Part shown: piece by piece, positions 12,358-21,904 of the stretch
How the letters are laid out: each line of letters opens with the position of its first letter
Position numbering within the stretch: the first letter of the stretch is position 1
Source of the DNA: Megaustenia siamemsis
Lineage: Eukaryota; Mollusca; Gastropoda; Stylommatophora; Ariophantidae
Direction: 5' to 3'
Length of the DNA stretch: 64,000 nt
Assembly: GCA_032433765.1 (NCBI GenBank)
Contig: JAVIAB010000024.1
Location: 10,035,821-10,099,820, forward strand
Program-made: the position numbers and the translations under genes
The notes under the pieces: generated by a model
Databases searched by the model: none
What the model was told of the DNA's origin: nothing
What the model saw: the letters and a program-made list of their open reading frames with translations, nothing else

Positions 12358-12768
12358 AGACATTTCTCTTGTGTCTTAACTTTTTATATTTCCCCCTAAT
12401 TGTAATCCCAAGCACCTTCGTACATCCACTCAAATTTAGTCCCTCTGATTCCTTTCTCTCCTGTTTGCAACACCAATATGTCATATTCTTTTCCCCCCTG
12501 AGAACCTTCCAGATCGCCCTCCTTAAACTTTCGACCTTTGACACATTCATGGATCTATTTTTAAAATAATCTAATTCTGCCCCCACGCCCTGCAAGATTT
12601 CCTCTCCCATTGATGGTTTAGCCGGTAGACTATCACAACATGAACATTGAAATCATGCATATACTGCATATTCTGATGTAACTACTACATACATTTATAA
12701 ATTAACAGAAAGCTAACGTCTCGCTATATAACCAGTTTTTAATTAGAAACATGAATACCCCATACAAA
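12358..12768. other. Unassigned sequence
   Basis: A minus-strand open frame of 88 codons spans 12344-12610 and partly overlaps the minisatellite edge. I do not recognise it. The remainder is AT-rich, without other features. Confidence 0.35.
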
Positions 12769-13055
12769 GCTGCGATAGCTCAGTGGTTAGTGAACTGGAC
12801 TATAAAACACAAGAGATCGGGTTCGATCCTGATCGACGGCTTCCGAATTCAGCCAGCCTTAAATGGGTACCGGATTTTCTCTGGGAAAGTATAGCGGCAC
12901 GGGCGTAATACTGACCACATTACCCCAAAAATCATGTGCTGAATGTCTGTTAAAATTATGGTCACTAACACCATATTCTCTACAATTCCAGTGGCGTGAC
13001 AGGGAAGTTTATTTTACTTTCACCTGGTTCACTATTATCAACAGTGTTATTCAAC
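12769..13055 (+). mobile_element. tRNA-derived SINE, copy 1
   Basis: The head resembles a tRNA gene: A box tagctcagtggttag (12776) and B box gggttcgatcctg (12818). A body conserved between copies follows (ccagccttaaatgggtacc, ggcacgggcgtaatactgac, cactaacaccatattc). It lacks a plausible tRNA acceptor stem, and the 3' body is not tRNA-like, so it is a SINE rather than a tRNA gene. Other copies lie at 25894, 46712 and 62031. It runs into a CA-rich microsatellite. Confidence 0.9.
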
Positions 13056-13132
13056 GTACGCGCACACGCACACACACACACCGCGCGCACGCGCACGCGC
13101 ACGTGCACACGCACACGCACACCCACACTATG
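13056..13132. repeat. (CA/CG)n microsatellite
   Basis: Alternating cacgcacacg and cgcgcacgcg dinucleotides follow the SINE directly. Confidence 0.9.
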
Positions 13133-13168
13133 CACCATATCCATATCTCCTATACGTCACTTAGGCAT
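13133..13168 (+). mobile_element. SINE 3'-tail fragment
   Basis: The stretch ctcctatacgtcacttaggca matches the 3' tail of SINE copy 2 (tatacgccacttggcg near 26107). A second tail fragment follows the dispersed repeat at ~13561-13600. Confidence 0.6.
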
Positions 13169-13560
13169 CAGGAAGCATTGAAGGCTATGTCTGAAGTGTT
13201 CCTTGTTGCAGTTTCCTCATATTCCAAGTCCGGCTTGTTGCAGGAGCTGCTGAGTTAGGTGCTCTGTGCACACCGTGAGCTGTGTGTTTCATCCGTTTTG
13301 ATCATGTTCCGATATTCCAATTGTTTACTATGAATGCTGATATCGTGTGACAGGGAACAGTTGGACGTGTTCACTTTCTATGCGGTTTCGCCATGTCTTG
13401 TGGCGTGTGCTGAGACTGCTATGATAGGGACTACGGCTACCGTTCTTAGTTTGGGGGATGAGTTAGTAATTCGGATGATTCCACTGGCACGGGCGGTTGA
13501 GCAATTATGGATTTTAATTCGTTTGCAGTGATACCGGGGCCTTCCATAACCAAACAACCA
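13169..13560 (+). repeat. Dispersed ~390-bp repeat, copy 1
   Basis: From aggaagcattgaaggctatg to ggccttccataacc, this matches the reverse complement of 20682-21080 along its whole length, with scattered substitutions. It is followed at 13561-13610 by a SINE-like 3' tail (catatttcctatacgtcac, cttggcatgacgggggctc). No convincing coding frame is seen. Confidence 0.88.
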
Positions 13561-13610
13561 AATCCATATTTCCTATACGTCACTTGGCATGACGGGGGCT
13601 CTTTAATTGT

Positions 13611-14190
13611 TTTAAATACCATATACAACATATGTGGAGAAAGAATTATTGAATAAATTCAAACAAGGCCCGGCACGTAGAAAAAAAGTTGACTTTGATT
13701 AAGGTGGGGTTTAAATGACGTAAATGGCAATAATAGAGGCTGCAAGTAAAATGAGAACTAGAGTTTTGCATCTCCCCTCGACACATGCGAGTAAGATAAT
13801 GAAAGAGTGTAAGGACCATATGTGTGTTAGAGCTGTGTGTGACCTCCGAGACTCCCACGGTGAGGGAAGAACATAGTAGATTCACCTTTACTTGCCATGC
13901 ATGTCATAAGACGCGACTAACGAGGTTTGGGATCGTGTATGGCGTGCGCGGCGAGATTGGACACGCAATTTCCCAATGTGTTTTATGAAATGCTGGGACA
14001 AGTGATGGAGCGGATATGGGGAATTTCGGACTGCCATAAAACTGGTTCCATAGATAGAATAGAATTGATGTGGAGTTGTACCTTGTGTAATACAATTATC
14101 TACATCCACGCAGATTACGAGAGTGATGAGAGAAACACTGAGAGTAAGTAGAGTGATCTTTCATTGTTTATCTTGTGATCAGGAAACACT
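13611..14190. other. No gene recognised
   Basis: Several 60-80-codon frames occur on both strands, and none resembles a known protein. The sequence is less AT-rich around 13900-14000 but not otherwise distinctive. Confidence 0.35.
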
Positions 14191-14194
14191 GACA

Positions 14195-14710
14195 AATTAG
14201 TTAGTTTGTGAGGTGGTTGGTTAGGTAGTTAGCGAGTTATAAAGTTAATTAGTTCGTTAGGTGGTTAGTTAGGTGATTAGTGAGTTATAAAGTTGGTTTG
14301 TTAGGTCGTTAGTGAATTAAAAGTTGGTTTGTTTGTTAGGTGGTTAGTTAGGTAGTTACGGAGTTATAACGTTAGTTAGGTGGTTAGTTAGGTAGTTAGT
14401 GAGTTATAAAGTTAGTTTGTTAGGTGGTTAGTTAGGTAGTTAGTGAGTTAAAAGTTAGTGTGTTAGGTGGTTAGTTAGGTAGTTAGTGAGTTATAACGTT
14501 AGTTAGGTGATTAGTTAGGTAATTAGTGAGTTATAAAGTTAGTTAGGTGGTTAGTTAGGTAGTTAGTCAGTTTGGTAGATAATTAGTTAGATGATGAGCT
14601 ATTTAATTATTAGTTAGATGATGAGCTATTTAATTATTAGTTAGATGATGAGCTATTTAATTATTAGTTAGATTATGAGCTATGTAATTAGTTAGTTCAG
14701 CAGTAAGCTT
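14195..14710. repeat. Irregular minisatellite (gttagttaggtggttag family)
   Basis: Short degenerate modules (ttaggtggttagttaggta, gtgagttataaagttag) repeat about ten times, followed by three ~31-bp units built on gatgagctatttaattatta. Confidence 0.9.
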
Positions 14711-15032
14711 CATTGGTTGCTCATTTTCTGGATAGTTATTTAGTTGATTTAAAGAACAACGAACTTAGATATATATTTATATACACTAATAATATAAGAA
14801 AAAAAAAGATAAACATGTTTATACGTCATCGTCGTTGGGTGCCAACTCCAGGTCGAAGGTTGGCTACCACAGAGCGCCATTTTACACAGTCTCTTGTCTT
14901 GATGGTGCATGTTGTCATATACTTGTCCACCGTTGGATGTTATCGTTCACTTTAGTCATGGCCTGTATCTATCTCGACTACCTCGTACCTTCCCTTCCAA
15001 GTTGACTTTTAATAGGATATGTTGTCTCTTTA
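14711..15032. other. No gene recognised
   Basis: This is AT-rich spacer between two repeat arrays, with no supported feature. Confidence 0.35.
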
Positions 15033-15266
15033 CATTTATAAACAAATTCAGTTTGTCTGGTTGTGTATGTGTGTGTGTTATATATATATATATATATATA
15101 CAAACAAATTCAGTTGTCTTGTGTATGTGTGTGTGTGTTATATATATATATATACAAACAAATTCAGTTGTCTTGTGTATGTGTGTGTTATATATATATA
15201 TATATATATACAAACAAATTCAGTTGTCTGGTTGTGTATGTGTGTGTGTTATATATATATATATAT
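15033..15266. repeat. (TA)n / acaaacaaattcag tandem repeat
   Basis: Four units of acaaacaaattcagttgtct plus tgtgtatgtgtgtg plus (TA)n end exactly where the LINE copy at 15267 begins. The array therefore extends the (TA)n tail of that LINE. Confidence 0.9.
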
Positions 15267-15859
15267 GGCCCTTTTCGTCTTGTCAGACGGTCTAGTGGAG
15301 GCTATTGCGTATTTTTTTGAGGTATTGTTTTTGCCGAACAGCTTCTCTCGTGGCTAATTCTACCAATGTTTGATAAACACACGCGGTCACATAATGAACA
15401 GGTCAGGCTCGCTGGTCCACAGGGTTTACCATCCTTTTTCATGAGTCTCTTCTCTTCAAAGTCCTGTCTTAGAACAGTCTCAAATGTTGTTATACCATTC
15501 CTTATACGTGCTCTCCATGATGTGCGATCACTTGCCAGATGTTGCCAGTCGTTTTCACAGATGGAGAAGTCTTTCAGAGATGATTTGCAGATATCTCTAT
15601 ATCGTAGTTTAGGTCTGCCGATTTGTCGTTTACCGTGTTTTAGCTCGCCATATAGTATTTGCCTAGGAATGCGTTTTTCTTCCATCCGTTGGACATGCCC
15701 CAGCCATCTTAGCCTTCGACTTCTGAGCATCGACATGATTGTTAGGGTCTTAGCACGTTGCAGGACAGTTAAGTTGGTTATTTTGTCCTGCCATTTGATG
15801 TGCATTATTTTGCGGAGACATCGCATGTGGAAGACATTTAGTCTTTTTTCCTGGTTTGA
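15267..15859 (-). pseudogene. LINE ORF2 C-terminus with C2HC finger, 5'-truncated copy
   Basis: On the minus strand an open frame of 174 codons (15826 to ~15302) encodes the C-terminal part of a non-LTR retrotransposon. It carries CLRKIMHIKWQDKI, RRLRWLGHVQRMEEKRIP, KRQIGRPKLRYRDICK and a terminal C-x2-C-x12-H-x3-C zinc finger (CSLCDRVC..SHERSC). The protein is almost identical to the copy at 28600-29220 (plus). Homology stops abruptly at 15859, so this copy is 5'-truncated, as is usual for target-primed reverse transcription. Its 3' end abuts a (TA)n tract, as in the other copy. Confidence 0.88.
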
Positions 15860-15914
15860 AATATATAATATATATACATCATAAATATTATGTATATATA
15901 TATATACACATGCA

Positions 15915-16282
15915 TAAAAATGTTCAACTCTAATGTTAAGTCAGTCCTATTATATGGCTGTGAAACATGGAGAACAACAAAATTGACAATCATGAAGATA
16001 CAGACTTTCACTAATGGATGCTGACGCAGAATAAAAGGATGGAAATGGCAGGACAAAATCAATAACGTAGAATTATGAAAATGTACCAATCAAATGCCAG
16101 TGGATAAAGAGATATTGCGAAGACGATGGCGCTGGATAGGACACACACTGCGGAAGCCAACTGAGAGTATTACACAACAGGCCCTTTTTGGAGTCACAAA
16201 GGGAAAGGACAAAGAGGAAAACCAAGAAATTCTTGGATAAGACAGATAGAAGCAGAGATGAAGATGATGGGGAAGACATGGG
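15915..16282 (+). pseudogene. RTE-type LINE 3' fragment
   Basis: The frame reads MFNSNVKSVLLYGCETWRTT, then RWRWIGHTLRKPTESI and the purine-rich tail gatgatggggaagacatgg, collinear with 6505-6890. It contains stops and ends abruptly at ~16282. It is separated from the opposite-strand LINE at 15267-15859 by a short TA-rich linker. Confidence 0.82.
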
Positions 16283-16539
16283 TCTTTAAAAAAAAGTTTA
16301 TTTAAATCTGTGTCTTTGAGGATACCGAAGAATCTGTTATTTTCGTTCGAGCTATCATTCAAACAGATTAAACTCATCTGTGGGACACTGCATATATATA
16401 TATATAACTGTTTTTGTAAATGTTTTATCCTAACGGGACATTCTTAATGTCATTTTCAGTCTGGAAAAAAGTCACGTCATGTAAGCAAAATAAGCAACAA
16501 GCAGAGTAGATTTGAAAAAAAAGAAAATATAAATTATAT
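16283..16539. other. AT-rich spacer
   Basis: A short (TA)n lies at ~16390-16406. No other feature is supported. Confidence 0.4.
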
Positions 16540-17215
16540 GCGTAAATAAACATATAAAATGTATGTGCGTAAATAAAAATATAACATGTATGCGCGTAAA
16601 TAAAAATACATGTATGCGCATAAATAAAAATACAACATGTATGTGCGTAAATAAAAATACAACATGTATGTGCGTAAAGAAAATATAACATCTATGCGCG
16701 TAAATAAAAATACAACATGTATGCGCGTAAATAAAAATACATGTATGTGCGTAAATAAAAATACAACATGTATGTGCGTAAATAAAAATACATGTATGTG
16801 CGTAAATAAAAATACAACATGTATGTGCGTAAATAAAAATACAACATGTATGTGCGTAAATAAAAATACAACATGTATGTGCGTAAATACAAATACAACA
16901 TGCATGTGCGTAAATAAAAATACAACATGTATGTGCGTAAAGAAAATATAACATGTATGTGCATAAAGAAAAATATAACATGCATGTGCGTAAAGAAAAT
17001 ATAACATGTATGTGCGTAAAGAAAATATAACATGTATGTGCGTAAAGAAAAATATGCCATGTATGTGCGTAAAGAAAAAATATAACATGTGCATAAAGAA
17101 AAAATATAACATGTATGTGCGTAAAGAAAAATATAACATGTAGCGTAAAGAAAAATATAACATGTATGTGCATAAAGAAAAATATAACATGTATCTGCAT
17201 AAAGAAATATATAAC
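16540..17215. repeat. 27-bp minisatellite
   Basis: About 25 units contain aacatgtatgtgcgtaaata plus aaaatac. Towards the right the unit changes to gtaaagaaaaatataac. Some units lack 6-9 bp (e.g. at 16605 and 16738). The minus frame reads repeated YLRTYMLYF. Confidence 0.95.
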
Positions 17216-17284
17216 ATACGTGACAATGTAAAGAAATGTGATGATCCAGTAAATCGTGTTTACATACAGCGAAGTAAACAAAGT

Positions 17285-17935
17285 ACAATGTGGCAGCTTT
17301 ACTGAGAGAGAGTGATACAAGGGGCAATGTGATCTCTTTATTTAGAGAATGATACAAAGTACAATGTGATCTCTTTATTTAGAGAATGATACAAAGTACA
17401 ATGTGATCTCTTTATTTAGAGAATGATACAAAGTACAATGTGATCTCTTTATTTAGAGAATGATACAAAGTACAATGTGATCTCTTTATTTAGAGAATGA
17501 TACAAAGTACAATGTGATCTCTTTATTTAGAGAATGATACAAAGTACAATGTGATCTCTTTATTTAGAGAATGATACAAAGTACAATGTGATAGCTTTAC
17601 TGAGAGAGAGAGAGAATGATACAAAGTACAATGTTTAACAGAGAGTGTGATACAAAGTGCAATGTGACCTTTTTAATTAAAGAATGATACAAAGTAAAAT
17701 GTGATAGTTTAACTGAGAGAGTGTGATACAAAGTGCATTGTGACAGCTTTACTGAGAGAGCGTGATACAAGAGGCAATGTGACCTCTTTATCTAGAGAAT
17801 GATACAAACAAAGTACAATGTGATAGTTTAACTAAGAGAGGGTGTGATACAAGAGGCAATGTGACCTCTTTATCTAGAGAATGATACAAACAAAGTACAA
17901 TGTGATAGTTTAACTAAGAGAGGGCATGTGACGCA
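17285..17935. repeat. 37-bp minisatellite
   Basis: Seven near-identical units (17351-17590) contain gatacaaagtacaatgtgat plus ctctttatttagagaat, spaced 37 bp. They are flanked by more divergent, longer variants with ctgagagagag. Confidence 0.95.
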
Positions 17936-18024
17936 AAAAGAAAGCATTTAGAACACGATAAAGATGAGCAAGATGAATGGAAAGAGGAAACGATGGAAAC
18001 CAGGCATCAAGTACCGTGCCTGCT

Positions 18025-18325
18025 GGCGTAGGTGATCATGTCTCTCCACAACTTTCAATCTCGATAGTTATTTATCATTTCTGTTCTTCTGTGAAAGCAT
18101 TCTCTTAAGCTGTCTTGTATCTTTTCTCTTTGTTTCCCTCTATCTCTTCATCCCTCAATTGTCCCAGTTGTTACAATGTATTCCAGCTGTTCCCTTCTCA
18201 TTACGTGGCCAAAAAATGATTGTTTCTTCCTAATATTGGAAATTAGCTCTCTTTTTTGCTTTGGCCTCTTTCAGAACGTCTTCATTACTCTTCCTAGCTG
18301 TCCATGGTATTCTCAACATTCTTAA
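18025..18325 (-). pseudogene. LINE tail fragment ('MWFYRRML' family)
   Basis: Read on the minus strand, this is the C-terminal tail of the LINE family best seen at 26335-27440. It carries MLRIPWTARKSNEDVLKEAK, then the 'ELISNIRKK..FGHVMRREQ' block and the IPDSLREWL-like and MITYAS-like end. Stops and small indels are present. Confidence 0.8.
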
Positions 18326-18354
18326 TAAAATAGAAAAAAAATATAGATATTCCA

Positions 18355-18475
18355 AATAACATAATAAGAGATCAACTGAAATTATGACATGCATTGCATG
18401 AAGGACCGAAAGATGTGTAGATAGATGATCGCCTACTCCAACCGGCACGACACCTGATGATGATAATGCAGGTAT
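18355..18475 (+). pseudogene. Short LINE 3' tail
   Basis: The plus-strand reading ALHEGPKDV, then tccaaccggcacgacacctg and gatgatgataa, resembles the last coding block and GAT-rich tail of a LINE. It is only ~120 bp long, so the assignment is weak. Confidence 0.4.
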
Positions 18476-18504
18476 TATTAGGGAAATGCATGGTTTAGTA
18501 GCTA

Positions 18505-20609
18505 TAGCTCGTTTCAAAACATATGCCCAACTTCAAAACGCTATTACTCTCTAACCGTTTGTTAAATACTTTTGAAATTTTCCAAATGTTATTAGAATGC
18601 AAAAGACCCTTTAAATGTATATTTAACAAATATCTTGCAGCTGCAGTTTTCTTAAAGCGGCGATATTTCTTTGATGTTTGTCAAAATTGTAAATTGTGAA
18701 GCCCTAAAGAATAGAAATTACCGTAGTTGCTGGTCTACGATTAATTTTCACTAGGTAAAGGCGTGGCCGTAATGGGGAAATAACTGGATAAAACAAAACA
18801 CCAGGATAATTATTGTCTTCTCAGTTCGAGGACGGACGATAATATCAAGGTATACCTGTATGTCCAGTTTTTATAGTTGTGTGGTCCTGAAAAGGACCGT
18901 TTGTTGAAATAATTTAAGGTAATATAGGGGCCAACATTGTGGGGGCTATATACTTTCATTCTGAATCAGACGAGTCTAAAAGATTAATAACTATTTGGGG
19001 TTGAACATTCCACAAACCATCATTTTTCCAATATTCCTCTTCCTGTTTTAAGACGTGGTCTTCACATTTAGCCCAATAATCTTTGTCTATATTTAATAAA
19101 GCGAGATTAGCAAGAGTCTTTACATCGCATATTTTGAATGATGTATTTTCATCTGCCACTTGTCCTTTTAATTTTGCCCAGATTAGTTCTATTGGATTTA
19201 AATGAGCATGGTAAGGTGGCAGCCTCAAACTTATATGACCGTGCTCTTGGATAATCTTATCTATTTGAAAAATCTTTGTCCTCTGTTTTTGCTTTACTAG
19301 AGATAGTAATTCAGGTTTTAAGTACATGTTATTAAATTGTATGTGCTCCTTTGTGAGCCATATCTTAATAGCATCTTTTGTACTGGATGACGTCGGGACT
19401 TTATCTTCAAGTGCAACAATGTTGTGGTACGCTGCATTGTCCATTATTAGGCAAGATGGTCGATCTAGTGATGGGAGAACAGAATTTTCAATCCAATGTC
19501 TAAATATGTGACGATTCATCTCAGAGTGATAATCCCGATTGTCTATGGATTTTGAAAGAAAAATGAACTCTGCATTCTGTATTAGTCCATGTTGTCGACT
19601 ACCTGCATGAGCAATTATCAAGCGCTGTCCTTTGCTGCTAGGTATTAATCTCTTAATCTTTCCATCTGATGACTGCCATTCCCTTTGGTTAGTGTGGTGA
19701 GCATTGATCCATGTTTCATCCAAGTACACAATATCATAATCTTGCTTGCGCACCTCTTTTACTTCACGTAAGTACTTGCTTCTCATGACTACTATATGTG
19801 GCTTCTCACAGATGATGTTTCGTCCATTGGAATACTTTCTGAATATAAAGCCAGCAGCTCTCACATTCCTCCATAATGTAGACTTTGATATTTCAATACT
19901 GTTGTTCTTTTTCAGCGATACTTTTAATTTTCTTATTGTAACAGTTTCACTCATACCCAACATTTTGCGAATTTCACTTCTAATAAGTTCACTGTCGAAA
20001 TTATCCAACATTTTTGCTCTTCCTTGTGAGTTTGTATATTTTGAACATTGACGGTCACGTGCTTGAATCCAGCGATTAAATGACCGTTTAGATAAATCCA
20101 AAATGTGTCTTGTCCTATTCTCAGGGTTTTCTAAAGAATGAAATAATCTTCTTCGTTTAGCCTCTTTGCACAAATAGTCATACATTTTTATTGCGATGTT
20201 TTGTAAACTGCAGAATTTCATTTTAAGACTCATGATAAATGTTAGCGTTCCACGTCAACACCTATGAATGAACGGAAATGGAACACACAATGCCTCGTGT
20301 TTACTACAAGTGTCTAATTGTGTCAGACAGCTCACGCGGAAAGCGTGCAAAAACCTGTGTATGGATTGTTAATCGCTATTTTTAAATTAAAATACTGTAA
20401 ACACTATGTTTTGACTACATCAATGTGTCGTTATAAATTTATATAAATCAAATAAGCAATAATAATAACCAAATGTTTGTTTTAAATGAAATTAATTCCC
20501 TGTTGGGTTCTAATCATTATAACTTTACATGCACATTTTGAAAAAATTACAAAAAGCGGTTTAAAAGATATTGATTTTAAAAATTGGGCACGACTTATGA
20601 AACAAGCTA
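18505..20609 (-). mobile_element. Complete Tc1/mariner-superfamily DNA transposon (2.1 kb)
   Basis: Imperfect terminal inverted repeats flank the transposase gene. The left end is tagctcgtttcaaaacatat followed by gcccaac (18505). The right end, reverse-complemented from 20609, is tagcttgtttcataagtcgt followed by gcccaat. The similarity continues inward with lower identity for about 60 bp (both contain a ..aaccg.. block). A TA dinucleotide lies directly outside each end (18503-18504 and 20610-20611), as expected for the TA target-site duplication of this superfamily. It contains one intact ORF and sits beside LINE debris, so it is probably one of the younger insertions here. Confidence 0.88.
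18956..20233 (-). CDS. DDE transposase, IS630/Tc1/mariner superfamily
   Basis: This 425-residue intact protein is expected to cut and paste its own element at TA sites in the nucleus. The start is the first Met (MSLKMKFCSL), inside the right TIR-to-gene leader. The N-terminal ~130 residues look helix-turn-helix-like (DLSKRSFNRWIQAR, IRKLKVSLKK, STLWRNVRAAGF). The catalytic core follows: YLDETWINAHHT (first Asp, ~residue 171), CLIMDNAAYHN (second Asp, ~residue 267) and LPPYHAHLNPIELIWAKLKG (final Glu, ~residue 351). Counting residues gives 83 between the second Asp and the Glu, far longer than the 34-41 of classical Tc1 and mariner. The extra segment (about 290-330) is Lys/Gln-rich. The C-terminus is acidic (LLDSSDSE). 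No frameshift or premature stop is present. Closest in layout, from memory, is the group described as DD82E ('Sailor'). Confidence 0.9.
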   Translation of the reverse strand: MSLKMKFCSLQNIAIKMYDYLCKEAKRRRLFHSLENPENRTRHILDLSKRSFNRWIQARDRQCSKYTNSQGRAKMLDNFDSELIRSEIRKMLGMSETVTIRKLKVSLKKNNSIEISKSTLWRNVRAAGFIFRKYSNGRNIICEKPHIVVMRSKYLREVKEVRKQDYDIVYLDETWINAHHTNQREWQSSDGKIKRLIPSSKGQRLIIAHAGSRQHGLIQNAEFIFLSKSIDNRDYHSEMNRHIFRHWIENSVLPSLDRPSCLIMDNAAYHNIVALEDKVPTSSSTKDAIKIWLTKEHIQFNNMYLKPELLSLVKQKQRTKIFQIDKIIQEHGHISLRLPPYHAHLNPIELIWAKLKGQVADENTSFKICDVKTLANLALLNIDKDYWAKCEDHVLKQEEEYWKNDGLWNVQPQIVINLLDSSDSE

Positions 20610-20681
20610 TAATGGTACTCGTAGGGTAATTTGTTACTTTCTGTGACGTAGTTAGATCTTAGTAATATTTCTCATGTTATG

Positions 20682-21080
20682 TGTTATTGGTTATTGGTTA
20701 TGGAAGGCCCCGGTATCACTGCAAACGAATCAAAAATCCATAATTGCTCAACCGCCCGTGCCAGTGGAATCATCCGAATTACTAACTCATCTCCCAAGCA
20801 AAGAAAGGTATCTGTAGTCCCCATCGTAGCAGTCTCAGCACACGCCAAAAGACATAAGGCGAAACCATGCAGAAAGTGAACACAGTCAACTGTTCCCTGT
20901 CATATGATGTCATTCTTCAACGTAAACAATGGGATATTGAAACATGATCAAAACAGATGAAACACAGCTCACAGTGTGCACAGAGCACTTAACTCAGTAG
21001 CTCCCGCAACAAGCCGGACTTGGAATATGAGGAAACTGCAACAAGGAACACCCTTCAGACATAGCCTTCAATGGTTCCTG
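20682..21080 (-). repeat. Dispersed ~390-bp repeat, copy 2 (inverted)
   Basis: This reverse-complement copy of 13169-13560 runs from ggttatggaaggccccggta to catagccttcaatggttcct. Small substitutions and short indels separate the copies. It lacks the SINE-like tail that follows copy 1. Confidence 0.88.
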
Positions 21081-21904
21081 CCGCCTATCCACCATATACC
21101 GGAAGTTCACGTCCTCCCGAAAATGATGATCGTCATATTGAGAACAAAAAATGTATAGCGCTTGATGATGTTAGGACATCGTTCTTGACTCCAACCGAAC
21201 ATATAAACACACAGTTAGTCGTCGAATTATCCCCGTCACACATCAAACAACAGACCCTGCGGTTAGCGTACAACGAACGAAACACGGTGCAAATTCACAA
21301 AGATGAAAATCTTCGGTTGACTTGACGGAGATATCCATTAATGCGTTTCAGCATGTAAATAACTTGCGTCCAAAATCCCAAAGTCGGCCATTGAATAGCA
21401 CTCACTGTGACGTAAACCGCATGTCAACACTAGACGGTGAAGGTCGCCGTTACAATACTTGACTTGTCAAAAAGAAACATTGCTGTATGTACATCGCCGG
21501 TGCAGATTTGTCCACTTCGTCGCGCAGATTTGCTAAGTAGAACATCATTTTGATTTCAACACAGAAAATTGCAATCAGAGAGCCGAAATTAATCAAACCC
21601 CCGATGCATTGTCTGCAGTGGTCGAGTGAACGTGAAACGTTCCACCATTTTGAAACGGAAGTCATGTTATGTGTATTCCATTTTTGTTTTCTTTTATGTT
21701 TTGACATAAGTATTTGGAGAAATCGTGTCATCATTTAGTTTAATTATTGTCAGGTTTTGTATATCAGAAGAACAGTGTGTGTTTCAAATATCATTTGACC
21801 ACTGCATGATTTACCAACGAACAAACTACTTCGTGTTACAATTTAAATGTGCTCAAAATATGCGTTTGTATTACGGATTGTCCGAAATTGAAGTCCATAT
21901 ATCA
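21081..21904. other. No gene recognised
   Basis: Mixed-composition sequence with frames below 95 codons (longest 21450-21734 minus). Nothing matches a family I know. Confidence 0.35.

Noticed and set aside
12344..12610. 88-codon minus-strand ORF as a gene
   Set aside because: No recognisable family and no supporting context, and it overlaps the minisatellite edge.
12776..12840. Functional tRNA gene
   Set aside because: The A and B boxes are present, but the same sequence with a conserved non-tRNA body recurs several times, which marks it as a SINE.
16472..17357. Membrane-protein-like minus-strand ORFs (HIHVIFFF repeats)
   Set aside because: Hydrophobic translations of the 27-bp minisatellite in three overlapping frames.
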